From contig NZ_JACVZE010000005.1 in the NCBI RefSeq assembly GCF_015461805.1, positions 186,001 to 250,000 on the forward strand: a stretch of 64,000 nt of DNA, given 5' to 3'. Positions 37,401-43,186 of this stretch are shown here, piece by piece. The position numbers and the translations under genes are program-made. Every line of letters starts with the position of its first letter. Position 1 is the first letter of the stretch. The notes beneath the pieces are model-generated. The model saw only the letters and a list, made by a program, of their open reading frames with translations. It was not told the origin of the DNA and ran no database searches. The DNA is from Pseudomonas pisciculturae (lineage in GTDB: Bacteria > Pseudomonadota > Gammaproteobacteria > Pseudomonadales > Pseudomonadaceae).

Positions 37401-38053
37401 ACCACGCCGTTGCGGTTCATGATCATCACCGTGCCGGCGCCGTTGATCTGGCCCTGGATCTCGCTGGGGCGCGCATTCGGATCGTTGACGCGGTTGAGCA
37501 CGGCCCAGTTGGATTGCTGCTGGAAATCCACAGTGGTGTTGCGCCCGACGTTGAAGGTCTCCCAGTTGAGGATCGCCTTGTCGGCGGTCTGCTCGATGGT
37601 CACCGTGGTCTTGCCGCCAGACTGGGTCTGGGTGGGGTTCTTGGCGTTGGTCCAGCCCTGGGTCAGGCTGTTATCGACTTGCAGGCCGCCCTTGCCGAGC
37701 CCGTCGGGAATCGTCGAGACCTGGCCGAATGCGGTTTGCCGACCTGCCGCCTGCGCCGCCTGCTGGGCGGCAATCGCCGCCACGGTTGTGTTCAAGGTGC
37801 TGATGGAGCGCGCCAACTGCTGCTTGACCTGCGCCTGCTGGTTCAACGAAGGGATCCCCGGCACCTGCCCCGCATTCACCCGTGCCGCAGTCGCGGCCTG
37901 GGTTGCGCCCTTTTCGGCAAACCAGGCGGCACTGTACGCCGGTGCGGCCTGGGCATTGCCCGCCACCATCAACAAGGCAATGGCCTGGGCCAAGGGCTTG
38001 AGGCGCAACACTGTCGGGGCTTTGCGGTTAACCGTAGGTTTGCAGCGGACCAT
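25490..38053 (-). CDS. pdtA: Giant two-partner-secretion exoprotein TpsA (PdtA, filamentous hemagglutinin family)
   Basis: About 4187 residues from the ATG at 38053 (GAAGGAAG upstream; the frame is open 15 codons further). An extended signal region (LKPLAQAIALLMVAGNAQAA) is followed by the TPS secretion domain (about residues 110-330), with the motifs NWAVLNRV at 182-189 and NRNG at 213-216. Then comes a very long beta-helix of Asn/Gly/Leu/Thr-rich repeats. An LPAGT-repeat section lies near residues 2780-3000, a duplicated Cys-pair module near 3020-3120 and a DUF3739-type region after about 3570. The C-terminus is short and basic (EQARARLTDEERKQISL) with no toxin domain, so it is probably an adhesin or matrix protein rather than a CdiA toxin. 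PdtB should export it. Confidence 0.93.
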   Translation of the reverse strand: MVRCKPTVNRKAPTVLRLKPLAQAIALLMVAGNAQAAPAYSAAWFAEKGATQAATAARVNAGQVPGIPSLNQQAQVKQQLARSISTLNTTVAAIAAQQAAQAAGRQTAFGQVSTIPDGLGKGGLQVDNSLTQGWTNAKNPTQTQSGGKTTVTIEQTADKAILNWETFNVGRNTTVDFQQQSNWAVLNRVNDPNARPSEIQGQINGAGTVMIMNRNGVVFTGTSQVNVRNLVAAAANITDDQFTQRGIYVDTNGTQPTFTDAAGKVQVQRGAVIQTHAPATSTDSGGYALLLGSEVENAGTIITAKGQTTLAAGDSFYIRKGVGTAGNERSTTRGNEVATSLKAGSTAGKVTNSGLIMASTGDITLTGHQVQQNGVALASTSVDTRGTLHLLNAASDTTGSVTLGEGSTTAVLLDASGSTALDSQQGAGLIKYDGLAANLITGQFNNLSAVADRTDQSRIEIVSGGTVDFQKGSITLATGGQVAVSAGQRSLARDGAIIDVSGAVGVKVAMEANNIKVNVQGNEQRDAPVNRDNGQLINNDVWVDLRELVFVPAGTNGYATDRWYTAGGLLEVGGYLGTQGHSVGEWMAQGGTVTFTGKDVVTQQGAQVNLSGGTVDVQGGYIQQTWLKGPNGRLYLLSNAPGDILYSGIYKGFESTSARWGQTEYYYNPSIAPQRRYEAGYTVGRDAGKLVVSTASAVLEGQVVSDVFQGERQTQAPNINLDGYQQSQKAMAQRAQLIIGQYLPIYNKTTGTLRYALGASTDQVLIDANTQKIAEGLDLTTALPADRQGKVVLDSGQLNGFELGAIKVGAKQQITVNGALQVADGGDITLFGPQVSVNANLTAHGGSLNAGNILKQVNLNSSNVVGDVTLAGSGRVDVATGVRLDTTGRWNNLALNPAGGAGVAYVNGGTISLRSTGNVQLAAGSVVDASSGATLGVDRKLSGGKGGSVTLAAQGVLGLDGEIRGYGVSGGGTLALQAHRVQIGDSADVPAADTLKLAGDFFNKGFSAYDITGNEGLLVTEGTQVDVTVPGYRLGAQALNLPTGSDPATALERWVSPLYLEDFAKGVVTQRRGASLSLTAGTVESTAAQLATTSLTVGQGAVINVDPGQGINLRSVGQLTLDGTLNAWGGNVSLSGLTTAASEAVNAVGHGRSIWLGEHAVIDVAARAATAVGNNGRSFGSVRNGGSINIGGTFDLNTGIAKASDLFVVVRDGARLDASGTQALLNIPGQGAVQVASNGGSITLASNNGLYLDGSFVANAGGAGAAGGSLNVALESPYYQKAGVTDRVLNLRELILGQVHQPTALAGNATDAAGSLEYGHGRLGVDQIRAGGFDNLALLSNGVLSFDGDVSLNMGQSLRLYSRGYGLSENAAADSRINLRAPHLLLAGILAPEEPGKELYVRPVPVLPAPSLRSTQAQFNADGNLVEVRGNVIFGNSSRLRQANDSLTNLERLGFDHVNVTSQGDLRFLAGTSENDVMSGVSTQLLTQGDMTLRAAQLYPATEVGARVIAGYLGADSSISLGLLFDPSRSLTIGRVGTTDAALPYSVFGRLQLGAANVIQGGVVRAPLGLIDIGSMGSQRVQLMPGSVTSVSGKGLVLPYGGTVDGQIYKYNGKQVVFIGQGGVGTNGSELAVGVILGGKSVAVLADATLDLSGGGELLGAGFVSGRGGSTDARFNPLVQFGANGGFVLPGLSTNPVYAIVPGVQPVAAPAGGEGGAVAPLIGQQITIGAGVPGLPAGTYTLMPSTYALLPGAFRVEINGLAGVGGGATQLMRNGSWSTAGHLSIANTGIRDSLASQLILTSADTLRRYSQYNETSYAQFARADAAKLGVPRAMLEVDAKTLKLAMRAGGGASAFTFEGMGRFDAAAGGYGGTVAVVDLARGGIEVVAADQAATQGFRGITFSADSLNALGASRLIIGGLPYVAYGQSGSYITFAEGVNGARSNIVLREGAVLAAPEVLLVSQTGSIVVEQGASINTIGRGSAGFDARDGFIYKVSNMLAVSNGLLNVIAATVIGGEVSQGISIGTCNATPCSGQTNLYSEGSIVALTDASFSLGDQVRYGTRHLNLGVSAINLGSAEALAAAVAANQVPAGLTLTQALLDRLLRGDTQFGAPALETLQLSARDSFNFYGSTSLDTYDPLTGKSRLTNLMIATPAIYGVGGAGDVASIHTANLIWQGATNPAGAVVNGGAGTGSGRLDINAERIEFGYGAFAQPNATQSFDRLVLGFANVNLNASERITANHKGSLSVYQQQGAYDPVKGFAYSGGNLNILTPLMTGEAGSVNRMTAGGAIDVAASAGLRGTADGQGAELSLKGDSIRLASAVVLPSGKVSLSARGDVLLTDTALIDVAGRAITFNDVTKYGWGGDVLLDSRSGNIHQAAGSTIDLSAQYNHAGKLRAVAVDAAAGTVDLQGKIFGSSSGYYDAGGTLMPYQAGGVEIQAQRLGGSGTLDQQFADLNQRLNAGQVFGSRSFQLKQGDLTIGNGLKAGTISVSVDNGSLRVTGLVDASGERVGSITLAGKQGLTLDGSAVLDAHGSKLRVDSYGKIIDSPNRAMVVLGSGDGGLTLADGARIDLRHGTDGSAGNDGRNRGTLELNAPRLVNADGSSNDIDIDARGRLAIDGARSITLNGMVTYDDAPVVTDPTASGRPYQQIDQAYLDGKHAMSAAFINGALLNSDLLNNKLAGLNNSTYADAFHLRPGVEIVSNTADGDMVVQGDLDLSGYRYASLNPHSPKTSVYGSGESGSLTLRAGGDLSIYGSINDGFSPPPETVDDKGWVLLPGKDFSGGDIVVPGNGVTLADGTAFPAGSTLNYDLPIKGLTVAAGTRLPVTAVLDQVLTLPAGTVLAAAVRDAAGNVLYAAGTLLGQAITLPAGTQLEAGSLLTQGTKLRSMVWPKGVPLPDVHLGALMTSVVLLDGSRALPRGALIPAGTNIKLPDGVESIALRPEVAGRQGKLWAIAPMLAEGSQSWSLRLVAGADTEAADSRILQAHPRSGDLRLADSHYGMFAKDVPLKGDQTWTAFAVEDLALNGITVLEGDPIDQAIVDMVGIDTIENFCSAYGAYCVVKVNQLWTESAAQELSAMGFTVAKGDVIQQSLLDQLEAGSIADFCANSPTYCYVPSSKQSAPSSTRFSVIRTGTGDLELLSAGNLSMDSLYGVYTAGTSSVATQAGDPYNQPRNVGSTKTVLADPASEFEKFVNGSADSLYRAWYPDAGGNLTLSVGGNLTGNITSISESTFGRPDTKDRGYDSTAVGNWLWRQGSADVATGGQAQPTAWWVNFGTYVGTSSADQMLGFTGFGTLGGGDLEVNVRGNAGMQDSLAASALDPMLNPRTQGLVLAVGSTGRVANDGSLTLTGGGDLRLRIGGTLNPQANTALDSRNGVLVDLRGNVQVRSGALGGVNLTYGSIARDHSPGETRAFDPLQATRGTPTGGITLVPGDATFSLATAGDLVIQDVLDPGRVNVWNKSAFSRGAQQGSGDSWFTLWTGHTAVDLFSAGGNLTPNVSGIASDMAIVYPSILRATAAGGNLYYGRAIRASAIDVTDVANLLLAPGADGELQLLARDSIYAGGMFVTPSAANPTIMATPWQPAFVGSFGTQIVAGGNNLSANSGLPTAGTGGYSNPRPLFTFGSSTASAAGYVPHSPARFYALTGDLVGVSSGRVITFDTGPSSRNSGQVWYEGNGAVWMMAGRDIVSSGSAFNNTKGAASETQTGNLFIHNNPNDISIVSAGRDILYSNFQVAGPGLLELTAGRNILMSGRAAANGGEVSVTSLGAVVAGDNRPGASIVMQAGVGPNGPDYQRFVEAYLNPVNLAQPGESIQGSKVAKTYENELVSWLAERFGFVGDTEQARTYYAALPAEQQRVFARDVYFAELKAGGREYNTEGNVRQGSYLRGRAAIAALFPDKDVAGNPITYQGDITMFGSSGVHTNFGGEIQMLTPGGSQTFGIEGEAPPSTAGVITQGAGDIQLYSMGSILLGQSRLMTTFGGSIMGWTAEGDINAGRGSKTTVVYTPPKRVYDNWGNVSLSPSVPSTGAGIATLNPIPEVPAGDIDLIAPLGTIDAGEAGIRTSGDINIVAPFVENAANIKTQGKSSGVPVTAAVNTGAMSSASAAGAAASQAAEDAARNQQAAAKQGRPSIVTVEVLSFGSEPVPREPEQKSSSYNPDSPVQVLGAGPLSEQARARLTDEERKQISL

Positions 38054-38137
38054 CTGGGATCTTCCTTCTTTGTTATGGCGCAGGAGGGCAAGACACACTC
38101 ACGTATGAGGGTTAGGCCGTTGGCGAGGGGTGCGACT

Positions 38138-38161
38138 GAACTTTTGTCATGGAAAGTTCAT
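38138..38161 (-). promoter_or_regulatory. PHO-box-like promoter element upstream of pdtA
   Basis: On the plus strand TTGTCAT-GGAA-AGTTCAT (38144-38161) repeats the arrangement found upstream of phdA, and GAACTTTTGTCATG (38138-38151) is identical in both. It lies about 85 bases before the pdtA start codon. PhoB and/or sigma VreI control is inferred. Confidence 0.55.
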
Positions 38162-38177
38162 ACAGGGCTGGTAATGC

Positions 38178-38211
38178 AAAAAAATCAGCAACGGCACGGG
38201 CCGTTGCTGAT
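38178..38211 (-). terminator. Rho-independent terminator of the DING-protein gene
   Basis: An 11-bp perfect stem (ATCAGCAACGG and its complement at 38184-38194 and 38201-38211) with a six-base loop is followed, on the minus strand, by a run of seven T. It lies 28 bases after the stop codon at 38240 and insulates pdtA from the upstream gene. Confidence 0.88.
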
Positions 38212-38239
38212 CGGTGTTGCGGGTCGTTGAAAGCGTGGG

Positions 38240-39412
38240 TTACAGCGGACGACCGATGGCGTTGCAGACGTCTGGGTTACCGATGCTCAGTGGGCTGGAG
38301 GCGGTCAGGAAGTTATCGTTGATAGCGGTTTTCCAGGTGTTAGGCAGGGTCACGAAGCGGTTGTTGCGGATAGCGGTGTCGTTGCTGCTGAAGGCGCTGA
38401 GGTTGTAGTGGCGAGTCAAGAACGTGCGCACTTGAGCGGTCTGGTTAGCGTCGGCGTAGCACTGGCTGAAGATCAGGTTAGTGAAGCCCAGGATCGGGTA
38501 GCCGGTGGTTGGGTAAGCCGCAACGCTTGGGTCAGTGGCGCTGGTAGTTGCGGCAAACGTTGGCACCCAGGCGTTCTGGTTGGCAACGTTGAGTGCCGAA
38601 GGCACTTGCACAGCGGCGATGGCCACCGAAACGTTGGCCGGGGCCGGCGAAACACCCGCTACTTTGGCAACTTTGGTGGCGTCATCCAGACCGGCCAAGG
38701 TGGTAGCCGCGTAGTCCGGGCTCATGTAGGTGATACCACCGTCGGTGGAACCCAGGGTGGTCATTACGCCCTGGCTGCCGGTGGCGGCAACAGCGGAGGC
38801 TGGAACGCCGGCGCCGTAGCTGGACGAGAAGGTGGTGGTCACCGCGAAAGGCAGTGCCTCGGAGCACTTGGCATTGAGGAAGCGCGTGAACAGCTCAGTA
38901 GTGCCGCTGGACTCGCTGCGGTAAACGATTTTGATCGCGCCGGTACGGCCTGAACCGGTGATCTCGCTCCAGTCAGTCAAACGGCCGGAGAACACGCCGC
39001 ACAGTTGGCTGACGCTCAAATCAACAGCAGCCGAACCTGCCTTGTTGAAAGGTACAGCGACCGAAGTGGCCACCGACGGCACCTGAATCAGCTTGCCCCA
39101 ACCGGCTTGTTTTTCGGCTTCGTACTTGTCCAACTCAGCTTTGGTCAGCTTCGAGTCGCTACCGGCCCAGTGCACGTTCTTGTTGGTCACGCCGGTCACA
39201 AACTTCTGGTAGTCGTTAGTGAGGAAGGCAGCCTTGCCATTGCCGCTGCCCACGCCGATGTAAGGGGCGAAGCCAGCAGTGAGTACGCCTGCGGTCTGAT
39301 ACAGCGGTTGTGGCAGAGTTGCGCCGCCGCCGTTTACGTCTGCGAATGCAGCCTGGGCCGAGCACAGTGCAGCGAGGGTCATGGATACCGCGAGAACGTT
39401 GCGCTTAAACAT
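38240..39412 (-). CDS. DING-family phosphate-binding/alkaline phosphatase-like protein (PstS fold), probable Hxc substrate
   Basis: About 390 residues from the ATG at 39412 (AAAGGAG upstream). The signal peptide ends QAAFA and the mature protein begins DVNGGGATLPQPLYQ, the DING N-terminus with Ile replaced by Val. Phosphate-loop segments of the PstS fold are visible (GSGNGKAAFL, YRSESSGTTELFTRFL, SQGVMTTLGSTDGGITYMSP). DING proteins bind phosphate very tightly; the P. aeruginosa members LapA/LapB, at the equivalent place between hxcS and pdtA, are low-molecular-weight alkaline phosphatases, and LapA is exported by Hxc. So this is the likely secreted substrate of the adjacent type II system. 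A good PHO box lies upstream and a terminator downstream. Confidence 0.9.
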   Translation of the reverse strand: MFKRNVLAVSMTLAALCSAQAAFADVNGGGATLPQPLYQTAGVLTAGFAPYIGVGSGNGKAAFLTNDYQKFVTGVTNKNVHWAGSDSKLTKAELDKYEAEKQAGWGKLIQVPSVATSVAVPFNKAGSAAVDLSVSQLCGVFSGRLTDWSEITGSGRTGAIKIVYRSESSGTTELFTRFLNAKCSEALPFAVTTTFSSSYGAGVPASAVAATGSQGVMTTLGSTDGGITYMSPDYAATTLAGLDDATKVAKVAGVSPAPANVSVAIAAVQVPSALNVANQNAWVPTFAATTSATDPSVAAYPTTGYPILGFTNLIFSQCYADANQTAQVRTFLTRHYNLSAFSSNDTAIRNNRFVTLPNTWKTAINDNFLTASSPLSIGNPDVCNAIGRPL

Positions 39413-39638
39413 GAAGAAGCTCCTTTCGTCGTGTTTGTACGTTTGGGGTAGATGGCGCTTGCTTGACGCTATGGCTTCGGTCCCAAGCCTGAAGCGGGGG
39501 TGGCCAGGGGTGAAAACCATGGAGAGAAAGTCGCAGTTTCCGATGACGTTTGTGGGAAAAAACCTCGGGAGGAAATGCTTGATTTTTAAAAAGATTCTCG
39601 GGTGTTTTGGTCATGGTTTTGGGTGGTTTGGGGGGGAG

Positions 39639-39656
39639 ATGACAGCGGGATTTCAG
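39639..39656 (-). promoter_or_regulatory. PHO box upstream of the DING-protein gene
   Basis: The minus strand reads CTGAAAT-CCCG-CTGTCAT. The second heptamer matches the PhoB consensus perfectly and the first 5/7, with correct 4-base spacing and in the direction of the gene, about 230 bases before its ATG. The rest of the 378-base gap before hxcS is G-rich and has no gene. Confidence 0.65.
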
Positions 39657-39759
39657 CGAGCGTGGCTGGAGCCCGCGCAGGGGGGGGGTGAGATGTGACG
39701 GAATGAGGAACCCGAGGTTGGTCAGGAGCCCAGAGATATCACTGGAAAAATGTAAGTCC

Positions 39760-39791
39760 AATGTGGGAGGGGGCTTGCCCCCTCCCACATT
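39760..39791. repeat. Collapsed REP palindrome overlapping the hxcS stop codon
   Basis: AATGTGGGAGGGGGC (39760-39774), two bases, then its exact complement (39777-39791) make a perfect 15-bp hairpin. The last base is part of the hxcS TAA stop (39791-39793). It resembles the outer parts of the two REP arms joined head to head. No T-run follows, so it is not a standard terminator. Confidence 0.75.
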
Positions 39792-41002
39792 TAAGTAACG
39801 AGCTGGTTGATTTCGATGATGGGCAACAACACAGCCATGACGATCACCAACACCACCGCCCCCATCACCACAATCATCAGCGGCTCCAGCAAGGCCGTCA
39901 TGCCCATGGCGCGCCGCTCGATATCCCGCGACAACGTCTGTGCCGCGCGCTCCAGCATCGGCGGCAACGAGCCGGTTTTTTCGCCGCTGGCGATCAGATG
40001 AATCAACACCGGCGGAAACACTTTCTCCACCGCCAGCGCGGGCGCCAGGTTGACGCCTTCGCGCACCTTGGCGGTGGCGTCAGTGACGCATTGGTCGAGC
40101 CGGTCGTTGGACAAGGTCTGGCGCGCCGCTTCCAGGGCTCGCAGCAACGGCACACCGGCACCGCCGAGGATCGCCAGGGTGGAGGCGAATCGCGCCGTGT
40201 TCAAACCCAGTACAAATCGCCCGATCAGCGGCAGGCGCAACACCCGACTGTGCCAGTTCAAGCGCGCCACCGGGTTGCGCAGGTACAAGCGCCAGCTCCA
40301 GAAACCGCCAACGATCCCGGCAAAACACAACCAACCCCAGGCGCGGATAAAGTCGCTGGCATTGAGCATCGCCAGGGTCAGCCCCGGCAGGTCCTGGCGC
40401 GCCTGGGAAAACGCGCTGACCACCTGGGGCACCACGTAACTGAGGAGAAAAATCACAATGCCGATGGACACCAACCCCACCACACCGGGGTAGATAAACG
40501 CGGTGAGAATCTTGCCCCGCAGGTTGTTGCGCTCCTCGATGTAGTCGGCCAGGCGCTCCATCACCTGGGCCAGGTCACCGGACTCCTCTCCCGCCGCGAT
40601 CAACGCCCGGTAGATCGACGGAAAGTCCCGAGGCCGCGCCGCCAACGCATCCGCCAGGCGCATCCCGCCGCGCACATCGGCGCGCACGGCACTCAAGGTC
40701 TGGGCGATGTGTTTTTTCTCGGCCTGTTCCACCGTCGCGCTCAACGCTGCCTCCAATGGCAGGCTGGCGCCGAGCAGGCTCGCCAGTTGACGTGTGGCCC
40801 AGGCCAAATCATTGTCCGAGAGTTTGGGGCTGAACAGGCTGCTGCCGTTGGCCGTTGGCTGATTGCCCTCCAGCTGCATCAGCAACGCAGTCAAACCCCG
40901 CCCCCGTAATTGGGCAAACGCCGCGCTCTGGCTGTCGGCCTCAACATGCCCGGCCTCGACCTTGCCGCTGGCATCGGCGGCTTCATAGCGATAGCGATTC
41001 AT
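39791..41002 (-). CDS. hxcS: Type II secretion inner-membrane platform protein HxcS (GspF)
   Basis: A 403-residue protein with two homologous T2SSF domains (residues 70-190 and 275-395), each with the ASLLGASLPLEAAL / ILGGAGVPLLRALEAA and GEESGDL / GEKTGSL signatures, and three membrane helices. GspF is the platform protein that couples the ATPase to pseudopilus assembly. Its ATG overlaps the hxcR stop (TGATG), so the two are coupled. It is the last hxc gene before the DING-protein gene. Confidence 0.93.
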   Translation of the reverse strand: MNRYRYEAADASGKVEAGHVEADSQSAAFAQLRGRGLTALLMQLEGNQPTANGSSLFSPKLSDNDLAWATRQLASLLGASLPLEAALSATVEQAEKKHIAQTLSAVRADVRGGMRLADALAARPRDFPSIYRALIAAGEESGDLAQVMERLADYIEERNNLRGKILTAFIYPGVVGLVSIGIVIFLLSYVVPQVVSAFSQARQDLPGLTLAMLNASDFIRAWGWLCFAGIVGGFWSWRLYLRNPVARLNWHSRVLRLPLIGRFVLGLNTARFASTLAILGGAGVPLLRALEAARQTLSNDRLDQCVTDATAKVREGVNLAPALAVEKVFPPVLIHLIASGEKTGSLPPMLERAAQTLSRDIERRAMGMTALLEPLMIVVMGAVVLVIVMAVLLPIIEINQLVT

Positions 41003-42420
41003 CAGGCGTCCCGTGTCACGCGCAGGATTTCTTCGGGCGCGGTGGCGCCACTGCGCACCCAGCGCTCGCCGTCTTCACGCATGCTGAACATCCCGGCGCG
41101 GCGGGCCGCCACGCGCAGGTCCTGCTCATTGGCGCCCTGATGGATCAGGCTGCGCACATCGTCATCAACGCAGAACAACTCATGGATACCGGTACGGCCG
41201 CTGTAGCCGATGCCGTTACACTGCGCGCAGCCCACCGGGCGCCAGGTGCCGGGGGCCGCCGTGTCTTCCTGTTTGCAATGAGGGCACAGGCGACGCACCA
41301 GGCGCTGGGCCAATACCCCCAACAACGACGACGCCAACAGAAACGGCTCGACGCCCATGTCGATCAGCCGGTTGACCGCCGACACCGCATCGTTGGTGTG
41401 CAGGGTTGCCAGCACCAGGTGGCCGGTGAGCGAGGCCTGCACAGCGATTTGCGCGGTTTCCAGGTCACGGATCTCGCCGATCATGATGATGTCCGGGTCT
41501 TGACGCAAAATCGCGCGCAGGGCCAGGCCAAAGGTCATGTCGATCTTGGCGTTGACCTGGATCTGGCTGATACCCGGCAGGTCGTATTCCACCGGGTCTT
41601 CCACGGTGAGGATATTGCTGGTGCTGGCGTCCAACCGGGCCAACGCCGCGTACAGGCTGGTGGTCTTGCCGCTGCCGGTGGGGCCGGTGACCAGCACGAT
41701 GCCGTGGGGCTGGCGGATCAAGGTATCCAGGCGCGCCAGCAGTTGCGGTTCCATGCCCAGGGTCTCCAGTTGCAGGCGCCCGGCTTGCTTGTCCAACAGT
41801 CGCATCACCACTCGCTCGCCATGCCCGGTGGGCACCGTGGACACCCGAATATCAATCGGCCGCCCCGCTACGCGCAGGGCAATACGGCCGTCCTGAGGCA
41901 GGCGTTTTTCGGCGATATCGAGTTGGGCCATGATCTTGATGCGCGACACCAGCGCGCCGTGCAATGCCTTGCGTGGCGACACCACGTCGCGCAGGGTGCC
42001 GTCGACGCGGTAGCGCACCACGGAGTGGGTTTCGTAGGGTTCGATATGGATATCACTGGCCTCGTCGCGCGCGGCCTGGGTGAGCAAGGCGTTGATCATG
42101 CGGATCACCGGGGCGCCGTCCTGGGTGTCGAGCAGGTCGGTGACTTCGGGCATGTCTTGCATCAGGCGGTCGAGGTCGACTTCGTTTTCGGCGGCGCCCA
42201 CCACGGCGGCGGCGCTGCCCGTGTCGGCGTAGGCGCTGGTGAGCAGGCCGTCGAGTTCGTCATCGCGTACGTGTTCGATGTGGGACTGGCCGAACTGGCG
42301 TTGGACTTCGCTGATGGACCAGCCGGGGGTTGAGGGGCAGACGGTGAGTAGCATGCCCTCGGTGCTGGGGCGTAGGAGGATGCGTTGGGATTTGGCCCAG
42401 GCGTAGGGCAATAGGCTCAT
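41002..42420 (-). CDS. hxcR: Type II secretion ATPase HxcR (GspE)
   Basis: A 472-residue ATPase. It has Walker A (TGPTGSGKTTSLYAAL), the Asp box and Walker B (RQDPDIIMIGEIRDLETAQ), the His box (LVLATLHTNDAV) and a zinc-binding CPHC-(about 16 residues)-CAQC element near residues 385-410. The N-terminal domain that docks on GspL is short. ATP hydrolysis drives pseudopilus extension. Translation starts at the first ATG after a 766-base repeat-filled gap that separates it from hxcQ, so the usual tight gspD-E linkage is broken here. Confidence 0.94.
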   Translation of the reverse strand: MSLLPYAWAKSQRILLRPSTEGMLLTVCPSTPGWSISEVQRQFGQSHIEHVRDDELDGLLTSAYADTGSAAAVVGAAENEVDLDRLMQDMPEVTDLLDTQDGAPVIRMINALLTQAARDEASDIHIEPYETHSVVRYRVDGTLRDVVSPRKALHGALVSRIKIMAQLDIAEKRLPQDGRIALRVAGRPIDIRVSTVPTGHGERVVMRLLDKQAGRLQLETLGMEPQLLARLDTLIRQPHGIVLVTGPTGSGKTTSLYAALARLDASTSNILTVEDPVEYDLPGISQIQVNAKIDMTFGLALRAILRQDPDIIMIGEIRDLETAQIAVQASLTGHLVLATLHTNDAVSAVNRLIDMGVEPFLLASSLLGVLAQRLVRRLCPHCKQEDTAAPGTWRPVGCAQCNGIGYSGRTGIHELFCVDDDVRSLIHQGANEQDLRVAARRAGMFSMREDGERWVRSGATAPEEILRVTRDA

Positions 42421-42442
42421 GGTGTTGGCCCTGTTTGTATGT

Positions 42443-42766
42443 GTACATATCCATTATTTGGGTAACGGCGGCTTAGGGTTTCGCCCTTACGGCGAGTCAC
42501 TTTGGAAAAGCCCCAAAGTAACCAAAGGGCTCTTGCCCCAACACTCGGTACCTCGCCTAGGCTCGGTATGCCCGTAATCCGACATGGATTTGGGGGGCCG
42601 CCGCCACGCGCCATCCATGGCGCGGGGCGGCTAAACCGGCATCCCTGCCGGTTTACCCCCCAAATCCATGCCGAATTCCGGCCAGCGTGTTTAACGGGGC
42701 GCCTCAGATCAAAATCAAAAGCAAAGCGAGGCGGCCTGACAGCCGACCTGAAAGCTGAAGCCTGCG
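42443..42766. repeat. Left arm (copy 2) of the dispersed repeat, hxcQ-hxcR gap
   Basis: It starts GTACATATCCATTATTTGGG and has the same ordered blocks as copy 1 (TAACCAAAGGGCTCTTGCCC, CTCGCCTAGGCTCGGTATGC, GGGGCGCCTCAGATCAAAAT), plus an inner hairpin-rich block in which the halves GGATTTGGGG and CCCCAAATCC flank two GC-rich palindromes. No credible gene lies in it. Confidence 0.75.
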
Positions 42767-42772
42767 CGGTTC

Positions 42773-42863
42773 CCTGTGGGAGCTGGCTTGCCTGCGATGG
42801 CATCAACTGGGTGTGCCTGATATACCGAGTTGTCTGCATCGCAGGCAAGCCAGCTCCCACAGG
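42773..42863. repeat. REPIN at the centre of the large inverted repeat
   Basis: Perfect 27-bp arms (42773-42799 and 42837-42863; CCTGTGGGAGCTGGCTTGCC and onward) flank a 37-bp spacer. It is of the GCTGGCTTGCC subtype, unlike the GCGGGCTTGC copy at 10.9 kb. Confidence 0.85.
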
Positions 42864-42865
42864 TC

Positions 42866-43179
42866 GGTGTACACCTGACCAGCTCTTGATCTGCTTTTGA
42901 TCTGCTTTTGATCTTGATCTGAGTCGCCCCGTTAAACCACGCTGGCCGAACGCAGGCTTGAATCCGTGGGTAACCCGGCAGGACGCCGGGTTAGCCGCAC
43001 TGGGCCATGGATGGCCCATTGCGGCGGCCCACGGATTCAAGCCGGAGTGAGGGCATGCCGAGCCTAAGCGAGGCACCGAGTGGTGGGGCGAGGACCTTTT
43101 GGTTACTTTTGGGTCCTTCCAAAAGTGACCCGCTGTAAGAGCGGAACCATAAGCCGCCGTTACCCAAATAACGGATATG
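42866..43179. repeat. Right arm (copy 3, inverted) of the dispersed repeat
   Basis: Its reverse complement reads GGCATATCCGTTATTTGGGT and then the same blocks as copy 2 (GGGTCACTTTTGG, AAAAGTAACCAAAAGG, CACCACTCGGTGCCTCGC, ending in ATCAAGATCAAAAGCAGATC). It differs from copy 2 by many substitutions, so it is an older or independent insertion rather than an exact duplication. It ends a few bases before the hxcQ stop codon. Confidence 0.75.
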
Positions 43180-43186
43180 CCCCCCA

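Noticed and set aside
25490..38053. A CdiA-type contact-dependent toxin
   Set aside because: The C-terminus has no VENN-like motif or toxin domain, and no small immunity gene follows; a terminator comes 31 bases after the stop.
38240..39412. Ordinary PstS of the phosphate ABC transporter
   Set aside because: The mature protein begins with the DING signature and there are no pstC, pstA or pstB genes nearby; the position between hxcS and pdtA matches LapA/LapB.
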